Shown here piece after piece: positions 33,738 to 45,094 of a stretch of 64,000 bases of DNA; position 1 is the first letter of the stretch, and each line of letters starts with the position of its first letter. The DNA comes from Pseudofabraea citricarpa (taxonomy: Eukaryota > Ascomycota > Leotiomycetes > Helotiales > Dermateaceae). The stretch spans positions 2,046,001-2,110,000 of the forward strand of contig JAPWGK010000004.1 in NCBI GenBank assembly GCA_029641185.1, in the 5' to 3' direction. A program made the position numbers and the translations under genes. The notes under the pieces were generated by a model, which worked only from the letters and a program-made list of their open reading frames with translations, had not been told where the DNA came from and ran no database searches.

Positions 33738-35544
33738 CTAAAGTCTTGCAATCACATCCTCGCCCTTCTCCTCCTTCAAAACCTGCCTAAAACTCTCCTC
33801 GACATCATGTTCATGAATCCAGGACGGATCCCCTCTGCCCTTCGCTCTCCGCCTCAACTGCTCATCCTCCTCCTTCACCCCCACACCCGGAGGTGTACCG
33901 TTCAGCTGTTTCTTATCCATCTGATCCCTCACCATCATCAGGACCTTCGTCGCATGCGGTTTTCTAGTCCTCTCATAAATCCTCAACGCCTTGCCGATCT
34001 CTTGCGCTGACGGTTTGCGATCGAGCGGTCCGGGGAAAGATGAGGTGATGGCGAGGTAGAATGCATATGCGTCGTCGATGGCGAGCGATCCTCCGGCTGC
34101 AAAGGCTCCCCCGTGCGTGTGTGCTGCGTCTCCGATTAGCGTTACGCGGTCTTGGAAGACCCAGGTTGAGAGGGCTTGTCCCGCGACGTTGGGATGCAAT
34201 CTCGTTGATGGAGTTGCTTGGACGAGTTTTTGAATCACGGGATGCCAGTCCTAGATGGTTTTTATTTTGTGTCAGCTCTTTTCTGACGTCTTTCTGCTTT
34301 TTTCTTTTCTTTTTTTCTTTTTTCTTTTCTTCTTCTTCTTCTTTTGTTAAGCAGAGGACCTTGAGATGGAATTTACCTTGTAATACTCTCTCAATAGTGC
34401 AATGTCTCCTTCCCCATCCCACTTCGCATCTTTGTATATAGCATTAGGATTTCCCGGATCATCATTGTATCCACCGACGATACAAAAAAGGTCCTTCCCT
34501 TCATAAGTCCATCAGATGCGGAAAACACAACAGAAGAGAACCGACAAGTGAGGGGGAAATGCATACCCAATCTCGAAGCAAAGAAATTCCTATCCGGCCC
34601 CCACTATACCACGGCGAGTTTCAGCATATCCTCGACTTTATTACCGATAACGAGATCAGATGGAGAGCAAGGAGAAAAATAACATACCCAGTGCGTCGAA
34701 TCCTCGGGTAGATCCTCGATGCCCTCGACGAGCGAAGCGTCAAAGACGGAACGAAACGGCACCCAACCCGTCCAATTAAGCTGATGTTCCGGGACGAAAT
34801 TCTTCCTTACTTTCTAGCATTCTCACCCCATTAGCCATTTCACGTTCTTTTCTTCTTCTCTAGAAACACGCGCAGACTGGAAGCAAGCCCCTTAAAACAA
34901 TTTAGAAAAAAAAAAGAAGACAGAAAAAGACTCACGGAATGAATCCCATCAGCACCCAACAAAACATCCACCTCGATAACCTCACCATCCTCAAACTCGA
35001 CCCTCACCCCCTGCTCGCCAACAAGCACATCTCTCGCCCTCTTACCGAGCGAGATTTTGTCCTCAGGAACATGTTCCAGCAGCGCCTGCTGGAGGTGCGC
35101 GCGGTGAAACCTGGCAGTGCGGTGTTTCCAATCGGCGACATGCTGATGCTCATCGACGCTCAAGATCTCGTTTGTTTTCCAATGCCTATTTTTTTTTCCC
35201 CATTCATCAACACCCCTTTCTCTCTCTCAAAAAGGAAAACACCAAAACAAAACACCGAAGAAGAGAAAGAAAGAAAGAAAGACATACCGATAGATCATAG
35301 GCTTCCCACTCGGTCCCCGAAAGGCTATCTCAGGCTCGAGGGCATTGTGCACGCCCAGCTTCTCGAGCGTCCGCAGCCCGTTCGGTCCTAGTGCGATGCT
35401 GGCACCTATGGCGCGCAGCGATGTCGCTTGTTCGTAGACGTGCACATCGATATGAGGTGCGTGGTGGTGCAGGAAGGCGATAGCTGCAGTGAGGCCACCG
35501 ATTCCAGCGCCGACGATGGCGATTTTAAGTTTCGCGTCGGCCAT
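33738..35544 (-). CDS. FAD-dependent monooxygenase (salicylate-hydroxylase-like)
   Basis: Predicted 434-aa group A flavoprotein monooxygenase that hydroxylates an aromatic substrate with NAD(P)H and O2. Minus-strand exons: 35544-35288, 35185-34936, 34813-34688, 34603-34567, 34498-34377, 34250-33738 (435 codons including stop). Motifs: the Rossmann fingerprint GAGIGGLTAAIAF at residues 11-23, the YRHWKTNEIL junction after intron 1, LLGADGIHS (DG motif) at about 160-170, and the second FAD motif GDAAHTHGGAFAAGG. The C-terminal tail is charged. Exon 4 is only 37 nt, and its flanking introns are 84 and 68 bp. Intron 5 carries a long pyrimidine-rich microsatellite. Salicylate 1-monooxygenase and secondary-metabolite tailoring enzymes look alike at this level. 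Probably cytosolic. Confidence 0.9.
34296..34342. repeat. TTC/T-rich microsatellite inside intron 5 of the monooxygenase
   Basis: A run of T and C with several TTTTCTTT and TTC units on the plus strand, so purine-rich on the coding strand. Seen directly; probably slippage-prone. Confidence 0.7.
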
Positions 35545-36354
35545 CTTTTGGATTTATAGCTTGTTGTGTGATTTTGGGTTGACGGCAGAGAAAATCTAAA
35601 ACTCGGCGTCTTTATGTGGTTTGTCGTTTTTTCTTTCTTTCTTTCTTGTATGTGACTTCTTGCGTTGCAAGAGTGGAGTCGACGGATGGCGAGTTGTCGT
35701 CTGATAAGCACGCAACCCTTCTTCTACCTCTCACCTCGTCGCTCGCTTTCTTCTGTTGCCGAAGACTCTTGCTTCTATCCTTCCAACTCATTTGGGTGGC
35801 TAGCACCCTCCTATCTATGCCTTCATCGTTGTTCTTCACGCCCATTGCGATTTCGATTTCTACATATGAGATAATCCAATGCCGTTCTTGTAGTGAGAGG
35901 AAGAAGTTTACGGTAGCGTCATGTGACTGTCTCCATGCGATTTTCAATTGCCTAGAAGATGAGTTGAATCAGACCTCTTTAGCAAGTTATTCGCAAGAGA
36001 ATATTTGCTGTGATCCAAGGCTTTGTGTATGATGAAGTCTACCCATCACAAGTAAGTATGTTTGGGTATAACAAAATTATTGTCAAGGGTATGTCCACTC
36101 GGTAAACTTCTCAGAGACGAGAAGGAAATATAAATCATGACGGGTCTCAATTATATACAGGAAGCTGAATTCGGCCACACTTTGTAGGTCAAATCCTAAA
36201 TTTCAGACTATCAATCCAACTGGAGCGCAAATCCATCAAAGGGTATATCTTGCAAACGCCAATCTCTCCAAGTCCAAGACGAGATAGCGCCATCCACTCA
36301 GTTGAGCAGCACAAATAACAACACCGAAAAACAAACTTCCACGAAATATACGTG
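35545..36354. other. Intergenic
   Basis: About 810 bp: the monooxygenase promoter (with a TTTC repeat near 35630-35650) and the 3' flank of the HET gene. Overlapping frames at 35612-36032 on both strands are not credible genes. Confidence 0.5.
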
Positions 36355-38385
36355 TCATCGGATCTTGAAAGGTTCGATGGATCCCAGATATTCAGAAGAT
36401 CCAAAATCCTTTGGACCCTCGCCATCCACTACAACCTCACTCCACCTCCCTACGAGCTCCTGGACGCCAGCTTCGGAGAGAGCATGCGGGCAGACTTGAA
36501 GGAAGACATAGTATTCATTCTCCTGCCTCAGAAGTGCACCCAAGCCGGGGTACATCTCGATCAGAACCTCGCCCCCTCGAAGACATTCCACTTGCTCGAT
36601 ACGCATGTCTTTCTCATCGTCAATGTGCCCATTCCGAGTAAAATAGCCTTGGAGGATTCTTGGTCGGAGTAGCGTCAAAATACGACTACCATCTTCCGTA
36701 CTGAATACTGCCTCGCTATCTCTGTCGTGCGATGGCCTCGTCGCCGCTGCAAAGTCTCTCCCCTCGACAGCCTTGTAGTTCGGCCATGGCACAGTCCAGT
36801 CCGCCGCCCATGACGGAAGTGGTTTTAGCTTCGGCGGAGATTTGATCAGAGAGAGGAAGAAACCTGGACCGTGATGCTGTATGAAGAAAGCCGAGTAGTG
36901 CTCATAAACCTCCGTGGTCGTCATTTCGTAATCGGCCTTCGGCTCCGGAAACATGCCTCTGTCGAGGTAATTTGCGATACTCAACACACCAAATATCTTA
37001 TCACGAGCATCGCCAGCTTCTCGCTCCCGTGTCTCGATGAGGACGTCGAGGAGGTGGGATTTCTTGACTTTCACCTTCTTCCTGAGCAAGACGAAGATGC
37101 GAATCATGCTCCCAGCTGACTCCTTATAAATGAGAGACAGGGCGTGCAATGCCCGGATGGCACTTGTAGACTTCGTACCACACATGACGGTGACATTGCG
37201 GAGATCCGGCAAGGAGACTTCCTGCAAGACCCAGACGCGCTTGAACCATCGGCTGGAGAAAAACTCCCTGGCAAGTTCGACGAGTTCTGGCTGAGAGATG
37301 TCGACCTTGTTCTCGCCTGGCTTGCTGAACAGTGCTAACAAGCGCTCTTTGCCGACGCTCCAGTACTTTTCGAGGCTGATTAACGTGTCGACTGCAAGGT
37401 AGTCCCAGTCCCACTTCAAGAGGATATCCAGGTCCTCGGTTTTCAACCCATTCAGCCAATCAAACAATATGTCTGTCTGAGGTGTGCCCTCGCCGGGGTA
37501 TACCACCACACGACGTGCGGCCATGTAGATTTTAGACATCATAGAAACCTGGTAGGTGCGTTCGGTCTCGCTGGATTGATTGATACAGATGGCATCGATC
37601 CACATCCACCTCTTCTTGTCCGAAAGCCGAAGACGACGCATCGCAGCGGCGCAATTCTTCGTGATTTGAATCACGCTGCGCCCCTCATCGCAGAGAAACT
37701 CACTTGATCTTTCGGCATCGCCTGTGTCGTCAGCCCACGTGTATGAAAGAGCTTCGTATGCTGGCCGACCGGCTCCAGAGAATTTGGCCATGATCACCTC
37801 GCCATTGAGTGCATTGTTGAACGACCCGGGTGAGATGATGAGAAGTCTGAACTCATCGACGCCGTTGAGGTGCTGGTACTGGTATGGCTTCTTAGAGCCT
37901 GTAAGGGGACTTGGGAGAGGTTGGCTCGGCTCGGGAATCGTATTTTGAGCCTCAGCATCACCTTGTTCTAAAGGGAGGGAAGTTCCACTCCACCGAGCTT
38001 CAGTAGGGTTTGGTCGCTGCACATCCAGCTGTTTTGCCCTGTCAGGACGGTTTCGGGCACGAAGTTTTTCCTGCGTTGAAAATCAGCTCTCGGGTCCCTC
38101 ATCTTGCCATCTCAGGTCTGCACGGACATTTTTATCATTTTTACCTCTGCCGCAGAATATAGTCCAATGCTCTGAAGTGAAAACAAACGGGGCTACGGTC
38201 ACGTTGACGATCAAATGGGCTATGCCTTTTACCGTTGATATGGCTTCAGACGGCCGTAGGAGTATTTTGACCAAGCCGAAGATTATCAACACGACCCATA
38301 TAATCGGGAGTAAAATCAGTACAATAAAACATATAGTCTGGACAATAAGTGCCGACCAGACGGTTGGCGTGTAACGTCCTCCCAT
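36355..38385 (-). CDS. HET-domain protein with hydrophobic N-terminal exon
   Basis: Heterokaryon-incompatibility protein; HET domains trigger cell death during non-self recognition in filamentous fungi. The main exon (38070-36355, about 571 codons) carries the HET hallmarks YEALSYTWA, LRLSDKKRWMWIDAICINQ, RVVVYPGEG, FFSSRWFKRVWVLQEV, and after it GDARDKIFGVLSIA. It has no ATG before residue Met at 37791 (MAKFSGAG), and a stop lies just upstream, so an earlier exon is likely. The candidate is 38385-38128, encoding two hydrophobic helices (ALIVQTICFIVLILLPIIWVVLIIF, HLIVNVTVAPFVF). Joined through a GTCCGT donor and CGCAG acceptor (57-nt intron) it stays in frame, giving about 657 aa. The better-looking GTAAAA donor 17 nt earlier would shift the frame. 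The HET call is firm; the first exon is not. Confidence 0.82.
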
Positions 38386-38990
38386 TTAAATATGGTATTT
38401 TGTGTAAGATGCTTACAGCTCTCAGCCTCACTTTCTGTTGCACGGAAATAGGTTGGCCGCTTAGGTATCACACTAGCCGACTTTAGTTAGCTACATTTAC
38501 CATGGTTCCTCATTTTTCATCTCATCTTAATCCTTGCTAATGCATTTATGCCTGTTTCAGTAATAAAAGGTTTGGTGAGTACTAACAACTTTTGGACCTT
38601 TTACAGTTTTGTTCTTTTCTTTTTGTAGGGGTAAACAATCAAACGTGATATACTGTAGTGCGGGGTAGAGCCAAAGTATTATGAAATGACATTGTAGAAA
38701 ATTTAAAAAAGGAAGGCTTTTATTTAACAAATGTCCATACATAACAGGAGCTGACAAGTTTATTTCCCATTTAAGCGAACATGAGATAGAACATAAGTAT
38801 ATGCTCAAGTATGCATCGTATAAAGCCCGTTTTTCTCTTCTTTCAAATCTACAATTACCCTGTCCATCTAGATCTACAATGATCCAATCAATACCCTTAC
38901 ATGCTCTTTTTATAACCCCCAATTTCCAATCTCTACAATATCCGTCTCGCTAATACAAGACCGAACGCCTCCGGTATTATTTTTGGTACA
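38386..38990. other. Intergenic
   Basis: About 600 bp, AT-leaning, between the HET gene start and the tafazzin stop. No gene, repeat or RNA recognised. Confidence 0.5.
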
Positions 38991-40309
38991 TCACGTCTCT
39001 CCGACCCAGCTACCATCCTTCATTTTCCCCTTCGCTTTCCCACCTTCCTCAATCCAAGTCTCCGCGAGCCCTTGCTTGGGGTCCTCATCGGGGTACCCCA
39101 GACTTTTCCTGACTTTCAAAACTTCCTTCCGGATTCGCTTTGTGACTTCGACCCGCAAGGCGACAGCCTCCTTGCCGTACTTCAATCCATCTGTGAGGTC
39201 TCCCATTTGAAAATCCGTGTCTAAACCCTTCTTAATCAAAGCCTCCTTTTGTAATTGTACAAGCTTCTGCCATCGCGTTCGCAAGTCTCCGAAGATTTTT
39301 TCCCCATCAACTGCCTCGCCAAAAGCAATCCTGACATTCTTGCCAACTCGAGGAAGAAAGCGTGGCCATTCGCGGAATTCCGGCATCAACTCTTGATTTC
39401 CATCGATGAACATGGGTATTATATCTGGCATGGGTTCACTTTCAAGAATAAGACGTGATACACCCCATTTGAAATAGCGCAATGTTTTGTGCGGATGTTG
39501 ATGTACTCGCCCTTCCGGAAATATATGAACCCAGCTGTGTTTTCGATTTGGGTATGCGGATGGTGCAGGGAAAACATCGGTTCCGGTGGTGCTGTAGGAA
39601 AACTCACCAGTCGTAAAAGGGTCGATTATATCGGGACTCGTAGGACTAATTGATGCAGAAGTAGGTGCTGGGGTGGTGCGTGTTGCGAAGGGCTGGGAGG
39701 ATAGAAGTCGTATCGCTTGGGTCATGGTTGGTTGGAACAGACCACCATGTAAAGGGGAGTAGTTCCCGCGATGCGTGGGGAGGACTTGGCCGAAGGTAAA
39801 GAATGAGGAAAGAAATCTGCGGAGTAAAGGTCAGTGGCTTTATTCAACAGGAGTCTAGTCCGCTTGACTGACTTATTCTTAAAACATATATCATAGCTTC
39901 CCAGACTCCATCTATGGTTCTCCGGACTGAAGGAATAGCTAGAAGGAAGAACACCCCAGATCAATGGATCGTCAAGTCTATAAAAATAAGTATCATTCTT
40001 TCGAATCCGTCTTTGGCGCATACATACACGCTTACATGGTTTGACACTGCACGGCGCAAACATTAGTATAGATGCTCCCAGACGCCATGCGCATTCTTGG
40101 ACTATACCGGTAATGAGACCTCTCTGTCTGCCATCAACATCCTTCCTCTCATCCAATTTCTGCAGAAATCTCTCCAACCCCACCACCTCCATATTGTTCA
40201 GCCCGTACAAGAAACCTCTTGAGAGGGAAGCCGTGAGGCCCATGATGACGGACGACGTGAATCGCCATGGCAGACTCGGGGAAGAGGGGGCGGGGGTAGT
40301 GACAGACAT
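38991..40309 (-). CDS. TAZ1: Tafazzin (cardiolipin-remodelling acyltransferase)
   Basis: Predicted 383-aa monolysocardiolipin/phospholipid transacylase of the mitochondrial membranes. Minus-strand exons: 40309-40108, 40046-40028, 39977-39873, 39816-38991 (384 codons including stop). The 19-nt exon 2 supplies VSNHVS; with exon 3 this forms the catalytic HX4D motif (NHVSVLDDPLIWG). Further family marks: the N-terminal RGFLYGLNNMEVVG, FGQVLPTHRG, HIFPEGRVHQ (substrate-binding FPEG block), LRYFKWGVSRLILES, and PMFIDGNQELMPE. Compared with yeast Taz1 there is an insert between the acceptor region and FPEG (a Ser/Thr/Pro-rich stretch with ATRTTPAPTSAS). Divergent from NOSIP with about 590 bp between starts. 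Without the microexon the frame breaks and the active site is lost. Confidence 0.93.
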
Positions 40310-40897
40310 GGCGCAAATGCGCTTTATGGAATGTCGAGCATGTAACGGGAACAAGCAGAGAGAGCCATGAAATAAAGGTTGGGGTTCTAGCCTTTCTGCT
40401 CGGAAAATGGTGACGTCGGGAACGCTACACGACAGGGGAGTTAATCCGTGCGGCCGCATTAATCCGACGACGCGTTTGGGGTATCAATTTTGAGGATATT
40501 CTTCTCTCCATGCATTTCGTCCAGCAACAAACAACCATTCGCTATCTGCATCTCATCTACAAGTGATCATCAAATCAAAGGCCGGTAAACAACATAGATA
40601 GTTTCCAAGAAGCACCATTCGGATCCCTTTGGTGAAAGCTCACCAGTCATTTCGAGCTGCTTCACCCGCCACATCTCCAAACTGAAGAATTAGCTTGTAC
40701 TCTGTAGCTGCAGTTTCCATCATAACCCATTCTTTGAGCACGTGTTATCTTCAATCGCTTTGCTATAGCTTCCATCAGCGGGTTGATCACGTGAATATCA
40801 CCTCTTGAGCTCAAACGAATCGTATATAAATTCATTCCCTACCATGTCTCACAGTCAGTCTCCCCACCCCTTCAAACAATCCCACATCTGAACAAAA
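40310..40897. promoter_or_regulatory. Divergent promoter region, tafazzin / NOSIP
   Basis: 588 bp between two divergent ATGs. It contains two CACGTG-type palindromes (near 40739 and 40789, the second TCACGTGA). No gene inside. Confidence 0.5.
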
Positions 40898-42063
40898 ATG
40901 CCAGGCAAGCGAAACACGTCTCGCTCTGTATTCACTTCCTATGAGAGATCTCTTGCAAAGTCCGCCTGGAACTCAACGACGGCCCGTCTCTCACGAGACT
41001 CATTTCTACCTTTTGCCTCATGCAGATTATGTCTCCAACCGGCACAGACTCCCGTATCCTGTTCTCACGGTGATATCTTCTGTCGAGAATGTGCACTGCA
41101 TAATATTCTGGCACAGAAGAAAGAGATCAAGCGTTTAGAGAAGACACGCGAGAAAGAAGAGCGTGAAGCGGAAGATGACCAGAACCGCGAAGAGGATGAG
41201 GCCAAAGAGCGGGCAGTGAGAGAGTTCGAGAAGATCCAGATGGGGTTGGAGAGTAAAGTAATTGGGGGCGGAGGGAAGAAGATTGTCGGACGTGAGAATG
41301 GCAAGGTGGTCGTGGAGCAGGAGATGGAGGGCGAGGCGGGTAAGAGAGGTGAGAAGAGGAAATTCGAACTCGATGAGGATGAGCTTCTCAGAATCGCAAG
41401 GGACGATCGATCGAAGGCCCGAAAAGCGATAGACGAAGAGAAGGTAAGCTTTGTCATTCAACCCAAACTCAAACCATTCACTGACTTACCCTCCTAATCT
41501 AGGCCTCTAAAACAACGCTCCCCTCGTTCTGGGTCCCTTCTATAACACCCTCATCTAACACCACCAGCACACTGCACAACATAACCAAAAAGCCCAAAAG
41601 CTCGCCAATCTGCCCGGCCTCGGCACCCGACAAACTTCACACTTACTCGCTCCACACGCTAATCACAGTCCAATTCACCGAGGAAGAAGCATCTAACTCT
41701 TCAAAGAGCAGCACCAGGCAGCGAATCTGTCCTTCGTGCAAGAAAGCGTTGAGCAACACATCCAAAGCGATGCTCGCCAAACCCTGCGGCCACGTGCTGT
41801 GCAAGAGCTGCGTGGCCAAGTTCATGACGCCAGCCGCGAAGCATGATCCACATGCCGAGATGTCGGAAGCCGAGCAGAAGAGGGTCTTGTGTTATGTGTG
41901 TGAGGCGGATCTTACGGAGTCGAAGAAGGGTGGAGACAAGGAGAAGGAGAAGGAGAAGGAGAAGATTAGACCTGGGCTGGTGGAGATCAAATGCGAAGGG
42001 ACTGGGTTCGCGAGTGGTGGATCGAACACCGTTGAGAAATCCGGCGTCGCTTTCCAATGCTGA
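40898..42063 (+). CDS. NOSIP-type RING/U-box E3 ligase
   Basis: Predicted 368-aa homologue of nitric-oxide-synthase-interacting protein. Exons: 40898-41443 and 41503-42063 (369 codons including stop). The N-terminal zf-NOSIP block is clear: [17 protein letters not shown], then [35 protein letters not shown] with paired Cys/His. A long charged helix (Glu/Arg-rich, about 80-180) follows. The C-terminal half-RING is [32 protein letters not shown], plus a later CYVC. A run of KE repeats (KEKEKEKEK) precedes the end. In animals NOSIP is a ubiquitin ligase also found with spliceosomes; the fungal role is inferred. Converges on the carrier gene. Confidence 0.92.
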
Positions 42064-42355
42064 GCTATCATGTATATATAGAGAGAAGGGTGAGGTTGGG
42101 CTGGGGGCATGAGGAACTTGCAGATAGATAGATCATATTACATCTCGTGTATAATTAGCTAGCTAACTTATCCGCGTCCTCGGCCGGAACCATACACAAT
42201 TGCGATTTCGAAACCCCAGAACCAAACCAGAGCTTACAACTAGATTCATGTTACAAATTTTAAACCTTCCAAAAAGCGACTCAAGCAGAGAAAAGAAGAC
42301 AACGCCTTATCGAGAAGGATTCAAAAGTATACAATTTACCGAACTGGTTGGCTTA

Positions 42356-43899
42356 TTAGTCCTCGTTCTTGACCCCAGGAATCTTCCCACCAAGCATCTC
42401 CTGTGCATTGCCCAAGAGATGCCCGGCCTCTTTGCTCGCAAGATCATTCATCTCCTTAGCCGCTTCGGTGGCATTACTCCCCACGACGCCTGCCCTCTCA
42501 CCAGCAATGCCCGCTTGTTCTTTTCCAGCCTCGAGAGTCCCGCCCACGGTTTGCGAGACCGACGTATACGAAGCCTGGAGTTTCTCACCAGCACCGGAAA
42601 CGACCTCGCCTGCCTTCTCGCGCGCATCACTTACTAACCCACCGGCTTTACCACCAACATCCTTCACCGTCTCGGTTGCCTGGGTAGCTAGTTCGCCAGC
42701 TTGCGTCTGTATCTCCCGTCGAGACGGTACATCACCTAAAGTTTTAAGAATGAAGAAGTACAGCTGGATAATCACTTTATGCACCGCTTCCTTGACGAGC
42801 ATTGTGATGCCATGGCTAAAGAACCCCTTGAAGATCTCACCTTCCACGCCCTCATAGAGTGCCGCGAGACCTTCTTGCCTATAGATTTGCCAAATGGCCG
42901 AGAAGACTGTGCTACGTTTCGCAATCCGGCCAGCGTCCCGTCCCGCTTTCTCGGCATCGCTCTTGCTCGATGCTTCTTGCGCATCCGAAGCCAGTTTAGA
43001 AGCCGAGTTGGGATCGACGGGTGGTTTGGATGACGCCTGAGCGCGCGCTTTGGCTAATGCGAATGGGTATGTTACGGTACTGGCGATGGCTTTGCTGACC
43101 GCTGCCATGAGGAATGTCGTCCTCGCACCTGGATCATCTCTTTTGCTGCGGGGTACTAACGTACGCTTGAACAGTTCATACAGGAAGAAAGTCAAGCTGG
43201 GATTGAGAGTCAACACCAGACTCGCAGAATATCCCGACCAGAATCCTTGGATCCCCTTCGTCTCATGGATCTGGCGTACAATCTCCCCAACCGACGGCGC
43301 AGGCGATTTTGAATTCGAGCGCGACGCAACAAGAGAAGCCGTCTGCTTCCTCGTAACGATATTCGAGATGGGCGTAGTGAAGAACTTTGAGCACGCTCCC
43401 GCAAGAGCCCCAACGCTTAACTCATCCAACATGGCTAACTTCTTGCCATTCTTCTCGATCCTCTTGGTGCGCATGTAGTTATAGAACAAGAAGAAAAGAA
43501 ACGAGTCCGTGATGCTCTTCCCCGTATCCTGCAACACCCCCGTGTAGAAGTCCGTGATGCCGCCCTCATTGTAGATCCTGCTGAATGCGTCAAGCACGCT
43601 TTTGTATTCGCCTTCGTGTGGGACCGTGGATTCTTGTCGCAGTGATCGCTTGACTTGCAGTCGGGTTACTATTAAATCGAGAGGGTAGATGGCGAGGTTC
43701 GCAATGGCAGTCCCGGTGGATCCAGCAAGTGCATGTCCGAGTGCTGGGAGTGCGGGCCCAATTGATGGGGAAGGGGCCGTTTCTTCTTGAACTTGATGGT
43801 ACAAAGAATACGCATCCTGGGGAAAGTTAGCATTGGTTGTAACTTTCGGATGGGAAACATGGGACGAACGAGTTGGCTATTGTATATGTTCGCCATCAT
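42356..43899 (-). CDS. Peroxisomal/mitochondrial solute carrier (ANT1/PMP47-like) with LEA-like tail
   Basis: Predicted about 496-aa mitochondrial-carrier-family protein. Exons: 43899-43870 (10 codons, MMANIYNSQL) and 43816-42356, joined by a 53-nt intron; without that exon the frame has no ATG before the carrier domain. Three carrier repeats are seen: IYPLDLIVTRLQV (PxD signature of repeat 1), FTTPISNIVTRKQ (repeat 2), and TYPFALAKARAQ (repeat 3). Intervening helices include LTLNPSLTFFLYE. The pattern resembles the peroxisomal ATP/AMP carriers (PMP47, Ant1). After about residue 375 the tail is unusual: repeated 11-residue-like amphipathic segments (ATQATETVKDVGGKAG, DAREKAGEVVSGAGEKLQ), as in LEA proteins or apolipoprotein-like helices. 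This would be a membrane- or desiccation-associated extension; function unknown. Confidence 0.85.
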
Positions 43900-45094
43900 G
43901 GACGTGTGCTCAAGCGGGGGCAGAATTTGAGAGGATTAGACAAGTTTCTGTATCGATTAGAGCTTCAGAACTTGAAATTGGGGTTCGCTCAATGAAATCG
44001 GGAGATGATCACTGAGGGGTTGTCGTGAACTAAGAGTTTGTTGTTGCGGTGTCGTCATAAGAACCTGGGATCCCTGTTTCCCCGGATTTTCACGAGCTGC
44101 ATGAGCCGAGGAGCGATAAAAGTTGTGAATGCACGCACGTGTCCCATGTATCCCAACGCAGGATAAATCTATAACAACATTTCTATAAAGAACAAATGAT
44201 AAATCTCTTATAACATGTTGGAACATATAACTCTAATCTGTCTGTTTACCAATCCATTTAATTCCTCTAGACACTTATCAATTAAATAGAACAAATCTCT
44301 AATAAATCACCTCGCATTTTCCCGATCCATTTGTCCACTAATTTATTTAATGTCCCTAGATACCTCTCAACTACCTACGTACAGAGAGTAAGCATCTTAT
44401 ATACCGTTTCACATTTTCCCGATCCGTCCGTCCATCAATCTATTTAATATCCAAACACCTATCAATTGCATAGAACAAGTCTCCAACAAACCCATTTGAG
44501 CGCAGAAGCGAACGCAGATACTATCACAGCAGGTGTATCTTAAACCTCCACCTGTAAACCAGGAACCATCCACACCTTTATAACGCCTAGCCAACGTAGT
44601 CTTGACGTATCTCTCTTAAAAAATCGTGCTGTTGTCAATCGTCTTACTGCGGCCGAAGTTCATAGACCTCGGGAATGCTGTTTTTAGCCAATCGGATGAC
44701 GACTTCACTCCGATTGTGTGTGAGTATAAGACTAGCAACAGAAGAGCAACTGACAATGAAACGCTTCAAAATGCTTAGAGCACAACTGTTCTCCAGGCTA
44801 GTATATCTGGGTCTCGTATGGTATCGCAGAGAGCATATGAGATAATCAGAGTATACGAAGTAAATCGGCGGGGCAGTCGGCTATTGTATGATAATCGCCG
44901 AGCAAACGACCGGGGGATGTGTTGCCTCAGCCGGTTCGAGAGAAAAATAGGCACGTGCTTCGGCGCTGGTTGCCGAAGTCTACATCTCGTTTCGGCGCTT
45001 GTCGCCAGAACTCCATCTTTTGGCCAGAGTCTTGTCAGCTCAGAAGATCATCCAGCATTGAGTTCCATATCTTGCACGGGAGATATCTTATACG
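43900..45094. other. Intergenic, about 1.2 kb
   Basis: No gene supported. It holds the carrier promoter, three diverged copies of a 50-60 bp repeat (44246-44490) and the upstream region of the Zn2Cys6 gene. Confidence 0.5.
44246..44490. repeat. Three diverged tandem copies of a roughly 90-bp unit
   Basis: Copies near 44250, 44334 and 44430 share CCAATCCATTTAATTCC / CCACTAATTTATTTAATG / CATCAATCTATTTAATAT followed by CTAGACAC-TATCAATT-type and AGAACAAATCTC-type strings. They also share CATTTTCCCGATCC. Diverged, so boundaries are approximate. Confidence 0.55.

Noticed and set aside
41065..41461. Ser/Phe/Leu-rich minus-strand frames over NOSIP
   Set aside because: They mirror the Glu/Lys-rich helix of NOSIP on the other strand (antisense of GAR codons).
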